Assembly (NCBI RefSeq): GCF_024757985.1
Contig: NZ_CP103289.1
Coordinates: 1,302,001 to 1,366,000 of the forward strand
DNA length: 64,000 nucleotides
DNA from: Cellulomonas sp. NS3
Lineage (GTDB): Bacteria > Actinomycetota > Actinomycetes > Actinomycetales > Cellulomonadaceae
Direction of reading: 5' to 3'
Shown in pieces: positions 32,905 to 41,538 of this stretch. The position numbers and the translations under genes are program-made. Each line of letters begins with the position of its first letter. Positions within the stretch are counted from its first letter, which is position 1. A model generated the notes under the pieces. It ran no database searches and was not told the DNA's origin. It saw only the letters and a program-made list of their open reading frames with translations.

Positions 32905-35900
32905 GTGACCTTCGCGAACCCCACCGCCCGCCGACCCAGCCCACGGCCACCGGGTCGACGTCGCGGCCCGCTCGGCCCGACCCTCGTCGTGCTCGGCGTG
33001 ATCGTCGTGCTCGTCCTGATCCTCGCGCAGGTGTGGACCGAGGTGCTCTGGTTCGACCAGCTCGGCTACGTCGAGGTGCTGCGCACCGAGTGGGGCACGC
33101 GCGCCGTGCTCTTCGTGCTCGGCTTCCTGCTGATGGCGGGGGGCGTCGCCGCGAGCCTGAGCTTCGCGTACCGCTCGCGGCCGATCTACGCGCCCTCGAC
33201 GCAGGAGCAGGCGAGCCTCGACCAGTACCGCGAGGCCATCGAGCCGCTGCGCCGCCTCGTCATGGTCGCCGGTCCGGCCGTCCTCGGCCTGTTCGCGGGC
33301 GGTGCGGCGTCGCAGCAGTGGAGCACCGTCCAGCTGTGGATGAACTCCGTCGCGTTCGGCGAGAACGACCCGGAGTACGGGCTCGACATCGGGTTCTACG
33401 TGTTCACGCTGCCCGGCCTGCGGTTCGTCGTGTCGTTCCTCATGGCGGTCGTCGTGCTCGCGGCGATCGGCGGCGTCGCGACCCAGTACCTGTACGGCGG
33501 CGTCCGCGTCGGCGGGCCTGCCGGGGCGCCCCGCACGACGCCCTCCGCGCGGATCCACCTGTCGGTCATGGGCGCGGCGCTCATGCTCCTCATCGGTGCG
33601 AACTACTGGCTCGACCGCTACTCGGTGCTGACCCGGGAGGGCAGCCGGTTCGAGGGCGCGAGCTACACCGACGTCAACGCGGTGATCCCGTCGAAGGCGA
33701 TCCTCGCGGGGGTCGCGGTGTTCGTCGCGATCCTGTTCGTCATCACCGCGGTGCGCGGCAACTGGCGGCTGCCCGCGATCGGCCTCGGTCTCATGGTCGT
33801 CGCCGCGGTCGCCGTCGGCGGGATCTACCCGGCGGTCGTCCAGCGCTTCCAGGTGACCCCGAACCAGCAGGACGCCGAGGCGCCGTACATCCAGCGCAAC
33901 ATCGACGCGACCCTCAAGGCGTTCGACCTCGAGGACGTCGCCGTCCAGCCGTACGAGGCGAACGTCACCGCCGAGGCGGGCCAGCTCCGCGCGGACACCG
34001 ACACGACCGCGTCGATCCGCCTGCTGGACCCGCAGATCGTCAGCCCGTCGTTCCGGCAGCTCCAGCAGAACAAGGGCTACTACAGCTTCGCGGACACCCT
34101 GGCCGTCGACCGCTACGAGATCGAGGGCCAGAGCCAGGACACCGTGATCGCCGTCCGCGAGCTCGCGCTCGACGGGCTCAGCGAGGGCCAGCGGAACTGG
34201 ACCAACGACCACACCGTGTACACGCACGGCTTCGGGGTCGTCGCGGCGTACGGCAACACGACGGCGGCCGGTGGTCGGCCCGAGTTCTGGGAGGCGGGCA
34301 TCCCGTCGTCCGGTCAGATGGGCGAGTACGAGGAGCGCATCTACTTCAGCCCGCGCTCGCCGCTCTACTCGATCGTCGGCGCCCCCGAGGGCGCCCGCGA
34401 CTGGGAGCTCGACTACCCGGACGACGAGTCCGGCGGTCAGGTCAACACCTCGTTCCCCACGGACGAGGTCTCCGCGGGCCCGGACATCGGCGACCCGGTC
34501 ACGAAGCTGCTCTACGCGCTGAAGTTCGGCTCGCAGGAGATCCTGTTCTCCGAGCGCGTGACGTCCGAGTCGCAGATCCTCTACGACCGCGACCCGCGCA
34601 CGCGCGTCGAGAAGGTCGCGCCGTACCTGACGATCGACGGCCGGCAGTACCCCGCGGTCGTCGACGGCCGCGTGGTCTGGGTCATCGACGGGTACACGAC
34701 GAGCGACGGCTACCCGTACGCGGCGTCGCGTGCGCTCGACGACGCGACGATCGACTCGGTCACGCAGCGCTCCGAGAGCATCGACGCGCTGCTGCCGCAG
34801 ACGGTCAACTACATCCGCAACTCGGTCAAGGCGACCGTGGACGCCTACGACGGCACCGTGACGCTGTACGCGTGGGACACCGAGGACCCGGTGCTGCAGG
34901 CGTGGCAGAAGGTGTTCCCGACGAGCCTCGAGCCGATCTCCGAGATCAGCGGCTCCCTCATGAGCCACCTGCGCTACCCGGAGGACCTGTTCAAGGTCCA
35001 GCGGAACCTGCTCACGCGGTACCACGTGACGGAGGCCGAGGAGTTCTTCTCGGGCGGTGACTTCTGGGCGAACCCCAACGACCCGACGCTGGGCGACACC
35101 CAGGTGCCGCAGCCGCCGTACTACCTGACGCTCAAGATGCCGGACCAGGAGCGCGCGACGTTCTCGCTCATGTCGACGTTCATCCCGGCGTCGGGCGGGA
35201 CGACGAACCAGCGCAACGTGCTGAGCGGGTTCCTCGCCGTCGACGCGGAGGCGGGTGACCAGGAGGGCGAGCCCGCGGAGGGCTACGGCCAGCTGCGGCT
35301 GCTCGAGCTGCCGCGTGACTCGACGGTCCCCGGACCGGGTCAGGTGAACAACAACTTCGACTCGAACCCGACGGTCTCGACGGAGCTCAACCTGCTCGCG
35401 CAGCAGAACTCGACGGTGGTGCGCGGCAACCTGCTCACGCTCCCCGTCGGCGGGGGCCTGCTGTACGTGCAGCCGGTCTACGTCCAGTCGTCCGCGGGCA
35501 CGAGGTTCCCGCTGCTGCAGAAGGTGCTCGTGGCCTTCGGCGACGAGATCGGCTTCGCGAACACGCTCGACGAGGCGCTCGACCAGGTCTTCGACGGGGA
35601 CGCGGGAGCCGAGGGTGGGGACGCCGGGACGGACCCGGGCGCCGACACCGGGACGGACCCGGGGACCGACACCGGGACGGATCCGGGCACCGACACCGGG
35701 ACGGACCCGGGGGCGGACACCGGGACCGAGCCGGACACCGGCGGTGCAGCGGCCGACGCCCGGACGCGGCTCGACGCCGCGCTGACCGAGGCGCGCGAGG
35801 CGATCGAACGCGGCGAGGCGGCCCTGGCGGCCGGTGACTTCGCGGCGTACGGCGAGGCGCAGGAGGCGCTCGACGCCGCTCTCGCGGATGCCATCGCGGC

Positions 35901-35919
35901 GGAGGCGGAGCTCGACTGA
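32905..35919 (+). CDS. UPF0182 large membrane protein
   Basis: 1004 aa from a GTG start. A Pro/Arg N-terminus is followed by about seven membrane helices in the first 350 residues (e.g. TLVVLGVIVVLVLILAQVWT, LVMVAGPAVLGLFAGGAASQ, FLMAVVVLAAIGGVATQYLY), then a large exported domain (about 380-900) with FQVTPNQQDAEAPYIQRNID, YFSPRSPLYSIVGAPEGARD and YLTIDGRQYPAVVDGRVVW, typical of UPF0182 (Rv3193c-like). The last 100 residues carry the tandem GTDPG(A/T)DT repeat and an Ala/Glu-rich helical end. Function is unknown; a cell-envelope role is inferred from topology. Confidence 0.93.
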   Translation: MTFANPTARRPSPRPPGRRRGPLGPTLVVLGVIVVLVLILAQVWTEVLWFDQLGYVEVLRTEWGTRAVLFVLGFLLMAGGVAASLSFAYRSRPIYAPSTQEQASLDQYREAIEPLRRLVMVAGPAVLGLFAGGAASQQWSTVQLWMNSVAFGENDPEYGLDIGFYVFTLPGLRFVVSFLMAVVVLAAIGGVATQYLYGGVRVGGPAGAPRTTPSARIHLSVMGAALMLLIGANYWLDRYSVLTREGSRFEGASYTDVNAVIPSKAILAGVAVFVAILFVITAVRGNWRLPAIGLGLMVVAAVAVGGIYPAVVQRFQVTPNQQDAEAPYIQRNIDATLKAFDLEDVAVQPYEANVTAEAGQLRADTDTTASIRLLDPQIVSPSFRQLQQNKGYYSFADTLAVDRYEIEGQSQDTVIAVRELALDGLSEGQRNWTNDHTVYTHGFGVVAAYGNTTAAGGRPEFWEAGIPSSGQMGEYEERIYFSPRSPLYSIVGAPEGARDWELDYPDDESGGQVNTSFPTDEVSAGPDIGDPVTKLLYALKFGSQEILFSERVTSESQILYDRDPRTRVEKVAPYLTIDGRQYPAVVDGRVVWVIDGYTTSDGYPYAASRALDDATIDSVTQRSESIDALLPQTVNYIRNSVKATVDAYDGTVTLYAWDTEDPVLQAWQKVFPTSLEPISEISGSLMSHLRYPEDLFKVQRNLLTRYHVTEAEEFFSGGDFWANPNDPTLGDTQVPQPPYYLTLKMPDQERATFSLMSTFIPASGGTTNQRNVLSGFLAVDAEAGDQEGEPAEGYGQLRLLELPRDSTVPGPGQVNNNFDSNPTVSTELNLLAQQNSTVVRGNLLTLPVGGGLLYVQPVYVQSSAGTRFPLLQKVLVAFGDEIGFANTLDEALDQVFDGDAGAEGGDAGTDPGADTGTDPGTDTGTDPGTDTGTDPGADTGTEPDTGGAAADARTRLDAALTEAREAIERGEAALAAGDFAAYGEAQEALDAALADAIAAEAELD
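35626..35740 (+). repeat. 24-bp tandem repeat in UPF0182 gene
   Basis: Four full copies plus a partial copy of a 24-bp unit (GGGACGGACCCGGG followed by a variable dinucleotide and CGACACC), each encoding GTDPG(A/T)DT. Copies are nearly identical at the DNA level and keep frame, so copy number may vary between strains. The encoded segment is an acidic, flexible linker outside the membrane. Confidence 0.9.
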
Positions 35920-35937
35920 CGCCCTGAGCGACGCGAC

Positions 35938-35970
35938 GAGGGGCCCGGACCGGTGCGGTCCGGGCCCCTC
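35938..35970 (+). terminator. Terminator hairpin downstream of UPF0182 gene
   Basis: Perfect 14-bp stem GAGGGGCCCGGACC / GGTCCGGGCCCCTC with a 5-nt loop, starting 19 nt after the UPF0182 stop. It is followed by GTCGTCGG, not a T-run. Strong rho-independent-like terminator of the GC-rich type. Confidence 0.75.
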
Positions 35971-36096
35971 GTCGTCGGTGGTGCGCCGGGGGAGGCGGAC
36001 GAGGCCGACCGATGACTTCGGCGACCCGTCGGGGTCTTCACGGGGGAGGCCGCGCACCGACCTGCACCGATCCGCACCGACGAGGAGGTACCTGAG

Positions 36097-36576
36097 ATGG
36101 GCGCCGTTCGACCGCACCTGTGGTTCCACGACCGCGCCGAGGAGGCCGCGGAGTTCTACGCGAAGACGATCCCGAACACGACGGTCACGAGCGTCGTCAC
36201 GGCCCCGGCGGGGATCCCCGACGTCCCCGAGGGCGCACCGTTCATCGTCGAGCTGGTGATCGACGGGATGCCGGCCACGTTCCTCAACGCCGGCGACGCG
36301 TTCACGCTCGACGAGGCGTTCTCGTTCTACCTGACGTGCGAGGACCAGGCCGAGGTCGACCGCTACTGGGACGAGCTGTCCGCGGACGGCGGCCGGACCG
36401 GCCAGTGCGGCTGGCTGCGCGACCGGTTCGGCGTCTCGTGGCAGGTGGTCCCGCGCCAGCTCGACGACGTCATGCAGCGGCCCGACGCCGCGGGCGTGCA
36501 GCGTGCGACGGCGGCGCTCATGGGCATGACCAAGATCGACGTCGCGGCGCTCGAGGCGGCCTACTCGGGCACGTGA
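36097..36576 (+). CDS. VOC superfamily (PhnB-like) protein
   Basis: 159 aa from the ATG at 36097, with AGGAGG upstream. Two beta-alpha-beta-beta-beta modules are visible: VRPHLWFHDRAEEAAEFYAK and, after the middle, CEDQAEVDRYWDELSADGG then GWLRDRFGVSWQVVPR. This is the PhnB/3-demethylubiquinone-methyltransferase-like branch of the glyoxalase/bleomycin-resistance (VOC) fold. His, Glu and Asp candidates for metal binding exist but a substrate cannot be read. It is preceded by the UPF0182 terminator and followed by the tRNA gene. Confidence 0.85.
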   Translation: MGAVRPHLWFHDRAEEAAEFYAKTIPNTTVTSVVTAPAGIPDVPEGAPFIVELVIDGMPATFLNAGDAFTLDEAFSFYLTCEDQAEVDRYWDELSADGGRTGQCGWLRDRFGVSWQVVPRQLDDVMQRPDAAGVQRATAALMGMTKIDVAALEAAYSGT

Positions 36577-36587
36577 CCAGGACGGAT

Positions 36588-36616
36588 TTGGTCCCTCCGC
36601 GCCGGTGACGTACTGT
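36588..36616 (+). promoter_or_regulatory. Putative initiator tRNA promoter
   Basis: -35-like TTGGTC (36588-36593) and -10-like TACTGT (36611-36616) are spaced by exactly 17 bp. The tRNA begins 12 bp after the -10, so transcription would start near position 36623 with a very short 5' leader. The VOC stop overlaps the upstream edge. Confidence 0.65.
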
Positions 36617-36627
36617 AGAGACACCGA

Positions 36628-36701
36628 CGCGGGGTGGAGCAGCTCGGTAGCTCGCTGGGCTCATAACCCAGAGGTCGCAGGTTCAAATCCTGCCCCCGCT
36701 A
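36628..36701 (+). tRNA. Initiator tRNA-fMet (CAT)
   Basis: 74 nt cloverleaf without an encoded CCA. The 7-bp acceptor stem has a C1-U72 mismatch followed by G2-C71, the initiator signature. The anticodon stem is CTGGG / CCCAG, containing the three consecutive G-C pairs that initiator tRNAs need for the P site, with loop CTCATAA and anticodon CAT. The T arm is GCAGG-TTCAAAT-CCTGC. This identifies it as formyl-methionine initiator tRNA and not elongator Met. It is preceded by a 17-bp-spaced promoter and followed by a long hairpin. Confidence 0.97.
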
Positions 36702-36719
36702 CTTGTGAAGTGGCAGTTC

Positions 36720-36755
36720 AGAGGCCCTCTCGATCTCCGGATCGAGAGGGCCTCT
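36720..36755. terminator. Strong hairpin downstream of tRNA-fMet
   Basis: Perfect 16-bp inverted repeat AGAGGCCCTCTCGATC / GATCGAGAGGGCCTCT with a TCCG loop, starting 19 nt after the tRNA. It lies between the tRNA and the convergent large minus-strand gene (stop at 36834), so it may end both transcripts. There is no T-run. Confidence 0.75.
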
Positions 36756-36833
36756 GGCGTTGATGTGGGCGGGTGTCGAGCACCGGTCGGAGCGGAGCAG
36801 GCGGCATGGCTCGACCGGCCCGAGATGGCGCCG

Positions 36834-39800
36834 CTAGAGCTCGACCGGTCCGACCGGCTTCGGCGGGAACGCCTCGTCGAGATAGATCCCTCGGACTCCT
36901 CGACGAACGACGTGCGGTCCGATCACCGGTCGCAGGCGCACGACGAGATCCTGCGCGACGGAGCTGCCGAGCACCGACCCCTGCAGCCTCACGCCGATGA
37001 CGAGGTCGACGTGGATGGGATCGGCGAGGAACAGCGGCACGAGCTTCCCGGTGAGCCGGTGGTTCTCCACCTGGCGCATCATCCTCACCGCCAGGTCGTC
37101 CGTGCGCTGGACGAGGTCGAGCGTGACCCTTCCTTTCGACACGCCCTTGCCGACGCTCCAGCTGTCGAGCGTGAACCGGATGTCGCGCATGCACGGGACG
37201 ACCGTGAGGATCTCGGTCATCCACCGGTCGCTGGGCACGACGGCGCTGGCGTCCAGGTAGGAGTTCGTCCAGCGGATGCTGACGGCGCCGCTCAGACCGT
37301 CCCCGATCATGCCGCCCCCGACGTCGTCGAACTCCAGCACGACATGGTCCGGCCACACGCCCACGTAGACCGTCGGGTCGCGGTACCGGGCCATGAGCGC
37401 GTGGCTCACCCCGGGCACGTCGAGGTCCACGTCGGACGTGCCGGTGACGAGCTGGGTGATCTGGCTCTTGACCAGGCCCCACCCGAACGTCATGAGCTCG
37501 CCCTTGAGGGCGACACCGGGTGCCGCAACCTGCTGGACCCCGTTCGACCCGGCCGAGGGGTAGACCACCTGCTCCGTCACGGCAGCCTTCGTCTCCCGGT
37601 CCCAGGCCATGCTGTCTGCCGCGCGAGCGATCTCCTCGGCCACCTGGAGGTTGGCGAGCCGCTCCGTCGGTGACTGCTGCGGCGTGGCTTCCTTGGGCGC
37701 ACCCGGCGCACCCCCTCCGGCCGCCGGGGTGCTCGCGCTCGACCTCACCTTCTCGATCTCCTTCTGCGCGCCGGCTGCGCGCATCGCGGCCTCGGCGCCG
37801 CTCACGGCTCCGCTGACCAGGTCGTCGAGCAGGCTCGACACCTGGTTCAGGCCCGACATGTCGCGGAACACGTCCGGCTTCCCGAGCAGCTGGAGCGCGG
37901 CCGAGAGCCCGGAGGGGTCCGGCACCGCGGGCGCCTGGGTGATGGCCACCACCGGTGGTGGGAGCTGCGCCGGCGTCGGTGTGGAGGGCGCTTGTCCTTG
38001 AGGCCCCGGCTCGATCCCCGAGATCTGTGGGGGAGCGGGCAACGGCCAGTCCATGGCACGAGTGACGTCCCGCTTCTCGCAGACGTTGCAGTGCCCCAGC
38101 TCCGCCTCGGCGACCAGCCCACGGCTCGGCAGCGCGAGCAGCTGGGTCCGTCGGTCCGGGTCCACCTCGATCTCGGCGTCACCTGCGACGGCGAAGGCCA
38201 CCCAGCTCCCCAGCACGGCCAACGGGGTGTCGCCGATCCGACCCAGCAGGTCGGGTGAGTGCTGCAGGAAGGACTCCAGGCGTTGCCGGCGCTCGCCGCG
38301 GTCCATGAGCAGCCAGATGGCACGGCTGTAGTAGCCGGCGTTGGACTGCAGGTGACGCAGGAGCAACGCCGCCGCCGCCTTGTCCAGCTTCTTGGCTGCG
38401 GGGCCCCCGGCACGTGCGGGCGCCGTGGGGTCGGGCTCGGGCTGCACCGCGGTCGCCGGGGGTGTGATGACGACGGTCACGTCCCAGCCGGCGCCGTGGT
38501 TGTCATCCATCTTCCAGTCGTTGGGGCGAAGGAGGAGGTTCCCCTCGTCCCGGGCGACGAACTGTGCCTGAGTCCCGCCCTGGTACCACACGTTCCCGAC
38601 CCGGCACACGAGCGAGAGCTCTCGCTTGCCGGGAGCGGGGTAGCCGTCGTCGGCCCTGGATCCGGTCTTGCCGTCCGGGCCGTACCCGGATCCGAGGTCC
38701 GCGCCGAACTTGGCGTTGCCTGTGGCGCTGATCCGGAGGGTGCTCCCGTCCTGGACGAGGAGCTGGCTGTCGAGCACCTCCGTCGGGTCCACGTGGAAGG
38801 CGTGGCGCCCCGTCGCGTAGCTCGTCGTCGGCACGGTGGGCGTCATGGGCTCGGTCTCGTAGATCTCCGGGGCGTCCAGGAGCCGTGTGACGGCGTCGAA
38901 CCCGGCGCGCATCCGTTGGTCGAGGAGGACGGCCTCGAGAGCGGACCGGAACCGGAGCACGTTCTCCTCGATCCCGAACGGGATCGCGGCGAACGGCAGG
39001 AGGACGACCTCCTCGACGCGGTCGACCCACGTCTCGACCCGGAACGTCCGCAGGAGCTCGTAGTACTGGATCGTGAGGGTGTGGCAGCGGTTGTTGTTGC
39101 TCACCGCCCGGGTCTGCAGGGTGCTGGTCTCGCTCTGCTCACCCTGCACGACGACGGTGCTGTTCAGGGTCCGCAGTGCCGAGGCCGCCTGCGCGACGGA
39201 CTCCGAGAGCTGCTGCATCGAGTCCGCCTGGACGTCACGTCGGCCTCCGCTCACCGCGACCGCGCCGGCCATGCCCATGACGTCGCCCGTGCCGCCGGCG
39301 ACCTTGAGCGGGAAGCCGATGATCGACGACAGGTCGACCGCACCGCCGCCGTTGCTCGCGTGCGATGCTCCGCCCATCAGCGAGAAGCCGCCCTGGAGCT
39401 CGTCGAGGGACGCGGTGACGGTCTCGTCGAGGGTCCTGTCGTGGGTCAGGCCGTGGCTGAGCCGCTCGAAGGCGCGCAGGTCGTCCCCGCGCTGCACCCG
39501 GTCGGCGCGGTTCCAGTCGATCGTGGCCAGCAGCGCGCTCTCACCGGGGGCCAGCGGGAGGCTGTAGAGGATGTCTCCCAGGGAGTTGCCGAGATAGGAC
39601 CACGTCTGGCGCAGGTGCAGCACCGATCCTCGGGGGGCGAGCTGGCCGGCGGGGAAGGAGCCGGCGTCCGACGTGACGTCGAGCGCGTGGTGCCGACCGG
39701 CGAGGAGCTGCGGACCTTCGTCGGCTCCCAGCACGACGCGGGCGTACTCGAGGTCGCGTTCCGGCGCCTGGCTCTGCACGGCCGTGATGCAGCCGTCGTG

Positions 39801-40298
39801 CGTCGTGGCGGAGCTCGGGCTCACCGCGAAGGATCGGGGCGACAACCGCAGGTCCAGGAGGTCGGGCTCCTGGATGCTGGGCAGTCGGGCAGCTCGGCGA
39901 GCGTCGGGAGCCGAGAGCGACGTGATGAAGGCGAGGCCCGACAGGTCGGTGCCCTCCCCGAGCAGCGTCTCGATCCCCGTCTCGTGGAAGCGGACGACGA
40001 AGCCCAGCTGCGCCCGTACGTGCGCGGGGGCGCAGAAGGACAGGTAGCCGGCGGCGTCCGAGGTGAGGGTCGCCACCGGTGCCTCGACGCCCTCGTCCGC
40101 CATCGCCCACAGCGAGGCCGTGACGCCCTGCAACGGCCCCCCGGTCGTGGCGTCGAGCACGAACCCACGCACCTTGACGCCGGCTGCGGCGCTGCTGCTC
40201 GAGGACGCCGGCGCCTCGGTCGCGTGCGTACGCGCGTGCCCCGCATAGGCGTTCCGACGGAAGCCCTGTCCGGCTCGGCTGAGCGCTCGGAACCGCAT
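36834..40298 (-). CDS. Large orphan protein with lectin-like and regulatory-like domains
   Basis: 1154 aa from the ATG at 40298, with GGAGGA six bases upstream. I do not recognise the whole protein. An N-terminal carboxypeptidase-regulatory-like beta-sandwich (about 41-95: KVRGFVLDATTGGPLQGVT) is followed by a 150-400 region with QTWSYLGNSLGDILYSLPLA and a Ser/Gly/Ala-rich stretch. SNNNRCHTLTIQYYELLRTF and ETWVDRVEEVVLLPF (400-435) look like a conserved core. Residues 505-615 resemble LecA/PA-IL-type sugar-binding lectins (FGADLGSGYGPDGKTGS, VGNVWYQGG, DNHGAGWDVTV). After a CxxC (GHCNVC) and a Pro-rich linker, a 940-1154 domain begins near DVPGVSHALMARYRDPT. No signal peptide is visible. No secretion or toxin genes lie beside it. 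Function unknown. Confidence 0.85.
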   Translation of the reverse strand: MRFRALSRAGQGFRRNAYAGHARTHATEAPASSSSSAAAGVKVRGFVLDATTGGPLQGVTASLWAMADEGVEAPVATLTSDAAGYLSFCAPAHVRAQLGFVVRFHETGIETLLGEGTDLSGLAFITSLSAPDARRAARLPSIQEPDLLDLRLSPRSFAVSPSSATTHDGCITAVQSQAPERDLEYARVVLGADEGPQLLAGRHHALDVTSDAGSFPAGQLAPRGSVLHLRQTWSYLGNSLGDILYSLPLAPGESALLATIDWNRADRVQRGDDLRAFERLSHGLTHDRTLDETVTASLDELQGGFSLMGGASHASNGGGAVDLSSIIGFPLKVAGGTGDVMGMAGAVAVSGGRRDVQADSMQQLSESVAQAASALRTLNSTVVVQGEQSETSTLQTRAVSNNNRCHTLTIQYYELLRTFRVETWVDRVEEVVLLPFAAIPFGIEENVLRFRSALEAVLLDQRMRAGFDAVTRLLDAPEIYETEPMTPTVPTTSYATGRHAFHVDPTEVLDSQLLVQDGSTLRISATGNAKFGADLGSGYGPDGKTGSRADDGYPAPGKRELSLVCRVGNVWYQGGTQAQFVARDEGNLLLRPNDWKMDDNHGAGWDVTVVITPPATAVQPEPDPTAPARAGGPAAKKLDKAAAALLLRHLQSNAGYYSRAIWLLMDRGERRQRLESFLQHSPDLLGRIGDTPLAVLGSWVAFAVAGDAEIEVDPDRRTQLLALPSRGLVAEAELGHCNVCEKRDVTRAMDWPLPAPPQISGIEPGPQGQAPSTPTPAQLPPPVVAITQAPAVPDPSGLSAALQLLGKPDVFRDMSGLNQVSSLLDDLVSGAVSGAEAAMRAAGAQKEIEKVRSSASTPAAGGGAPGAPKEATPQQSPTERLANLQVAEEIARAADSMAWDRETKAAVTEQVVYPSAGSNGVQQVAAPGVALKGELMTFGWGLVKSQITQLVTGTSDVDLDVPGVSHALMARYRDPTVYVGVWPDHVVLEFDDVGGGMIGDGLSGAVSIRWTNSYLDASAVVPSDRWMTEILTVVPCMRDIRFTLDSWSVGKGVSKGRVTLDLVQRTDDLAVRMMRQVENHRLTGKLVPLFLADPIHVDLVIGVRLQGSVLGSSVAQDLVVRLRPVIGPHVVRRGVRGIYLDEAFPPKPVGPVEL

Positions 40299-40521
40299 GT
40301 CCGCTCCTCCCGTGCCCGGTGCGCGCCGGGCCGCGTCCTCGACGCACGCACCGCCACGACCGCACGCACGCACTCAGGCGCAGATGCCAGGTTCCTCCCA
40401 CGGCGTGGGTCGTCGTCGGCGGCCCGGTGCAGATCGCACCAACGTGCAGCCGTCTCGGCGCACGAGGCCGCTCGGCATGACGGCGTGCGGGTCTCGTCCT
40501 CGCACGAGGACCACCCGGCCG

Positions 40522-41538
40522 TCAGCCCTTGACGGCGCCCCCGAGCCCGGCGCCGCGCAGGAACAGGCGCTGGAACACCAGGAACATGACGACCGGGATG
40601 ATCGTGGAGATCGCCAGCGCGGCCATCATCGCGCCGAGGTCGGTGGTGCCGAACAGCGTCGGGAGCCGGACCGACAGCGGCTGCAGGTCCGGGTCACGCA
40701 GGACGAGGAACGGCCACAGGAAGTCCTTCCACGAGGCGATGACGGCGAAGACGGAGACGACGCCCAGGATGGGCCGGCTCATCGGCAGCACGACGGACCA
40801 GAACAGACGGAAGGCGCCGGCTCCGTCGACCCGTGCCGCCTCGAAGACCTCGCGCGGAAGCGAGTCGAAGAAGCGCTGCACGAGCACGACGTTGAAGGCG
40901 CTGGCCCCGGCCGGCAGCCAGACGGCCCAGAAGCTGTTGAGCAGCGAGCCGCCGACCGGCGGGTGCAGGATCGTCAGGTACAGCGGGACGAGCAGCACGA
41001 CCGCCGGCACGAACAGCGTCGCCAGCACCGCCCACTGCAGCACGCCCGCGTACCGGGGCCGGAGCACCGACAGGACGTACCCGCCCGTCGTCGCCACGAC
41101 CACCTGGCTCGCCCACGACCCGGCGGCGACGACGAGGGTGTTGACGAAGTACCGGCTGATGCCGATCTCGTTCCACGCCTCGTCGAGGTTCTGCAGCTCG
41201 AGGCCGTGGGGGAACACGGCGAGCGGGGTGCGCAGGATGTCCTGGGTCGGGGTCACCGCGAACTTCGCCAGGAGCAGGACCGGCCCGACCCCCCAGACGA
41301 CGAGCAGCACGAGCAGCGCGACGTGGCCGGTGGTCAGGCTCCGCCGGACGCGCGGCCGGCGCCAGTCCGCGGTCGAGACGTAGCCGCGCTCCTCCTCGTC
41401 GGCCGGGGTGCCGCGGCGCCGGGTGCGGAGAAGCCTGCGCGACGTCGCGGCGACGTCGGACCGGTGGCGCACCGGGGCCGGTGGGAGCGGGCCGCCCGCG
41501 GTGGCTCCGGAGACGGGGGTCGGCGTGGTCGTCGTCAT
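40522..41538 (-). CDS. Carbohydrate ABC transporter permease (MalG-like)
   Basis: 338 aa, last gene of the import operon. Six membrane helices are predicted, beginning TTGHVALLVLLVVWGVGPVL after a cytosolic leader of about 75 residues rich in Arg and Thr. The ABC interaction loop (EAARVDGAGAFRLFWSVVLP, which contains the EAA signature) is followed by the final helices. Family CUT1, MalG/LacG type. Its ATG overlaps the upstream permease stop (ATGA), so translation is coupled. No ATPase is encoded in this operon, so it likely uses a shared MsiK-type ATPase, as other actinobacterial importers do. Confidence 0.92.
   Translation of the reverse strand: MTTTTPTPVSGATAGGPLPPAPVRHRSDVAATSRRLLRTRRRGTPADEEERGYVSTADWRRPRVRRSLTTGHVALLVLLVVWGVGPVLLLAKFAVTPTQDILRTPLAVFPHGLELQNLDEAWNEIGISRYFVNTLVVAAGSWASQVVVATTGGYVLSVLRPRYAGVLQWAVLATLFVPAVVLLVPLYLTILHPPVGGSLLNSFWAVWLPAGASAFNVVLVQRFFDSLPREVFEAARVDGAGAFRLFWSVVLPMSRPILGVVSVFAVIASWKDFLWPFLVLRDPDLQPLSVRLPTLFGTTDLGAMMAALAISTIIPVVMFLVFQRLFLRGAGLGGAVKG

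Noticed and set aside
36628-40298. tRNA-fMet as an integration site with the orphan gene as cargo of a mobile element
   Set aside because: No integrase, no tRNA 3'-end repeat and no other foreign genes found; transfer of the single gene remains possible but an element is not supported.
36834-40298. Orphan protein as part of a contractile injection or Tc-toxin system
   Set aside because: No sheath, tube, baseplate, ATPase or toxin-complex genes lie nearby; flanking genes are a tRNA and a sugar importer.
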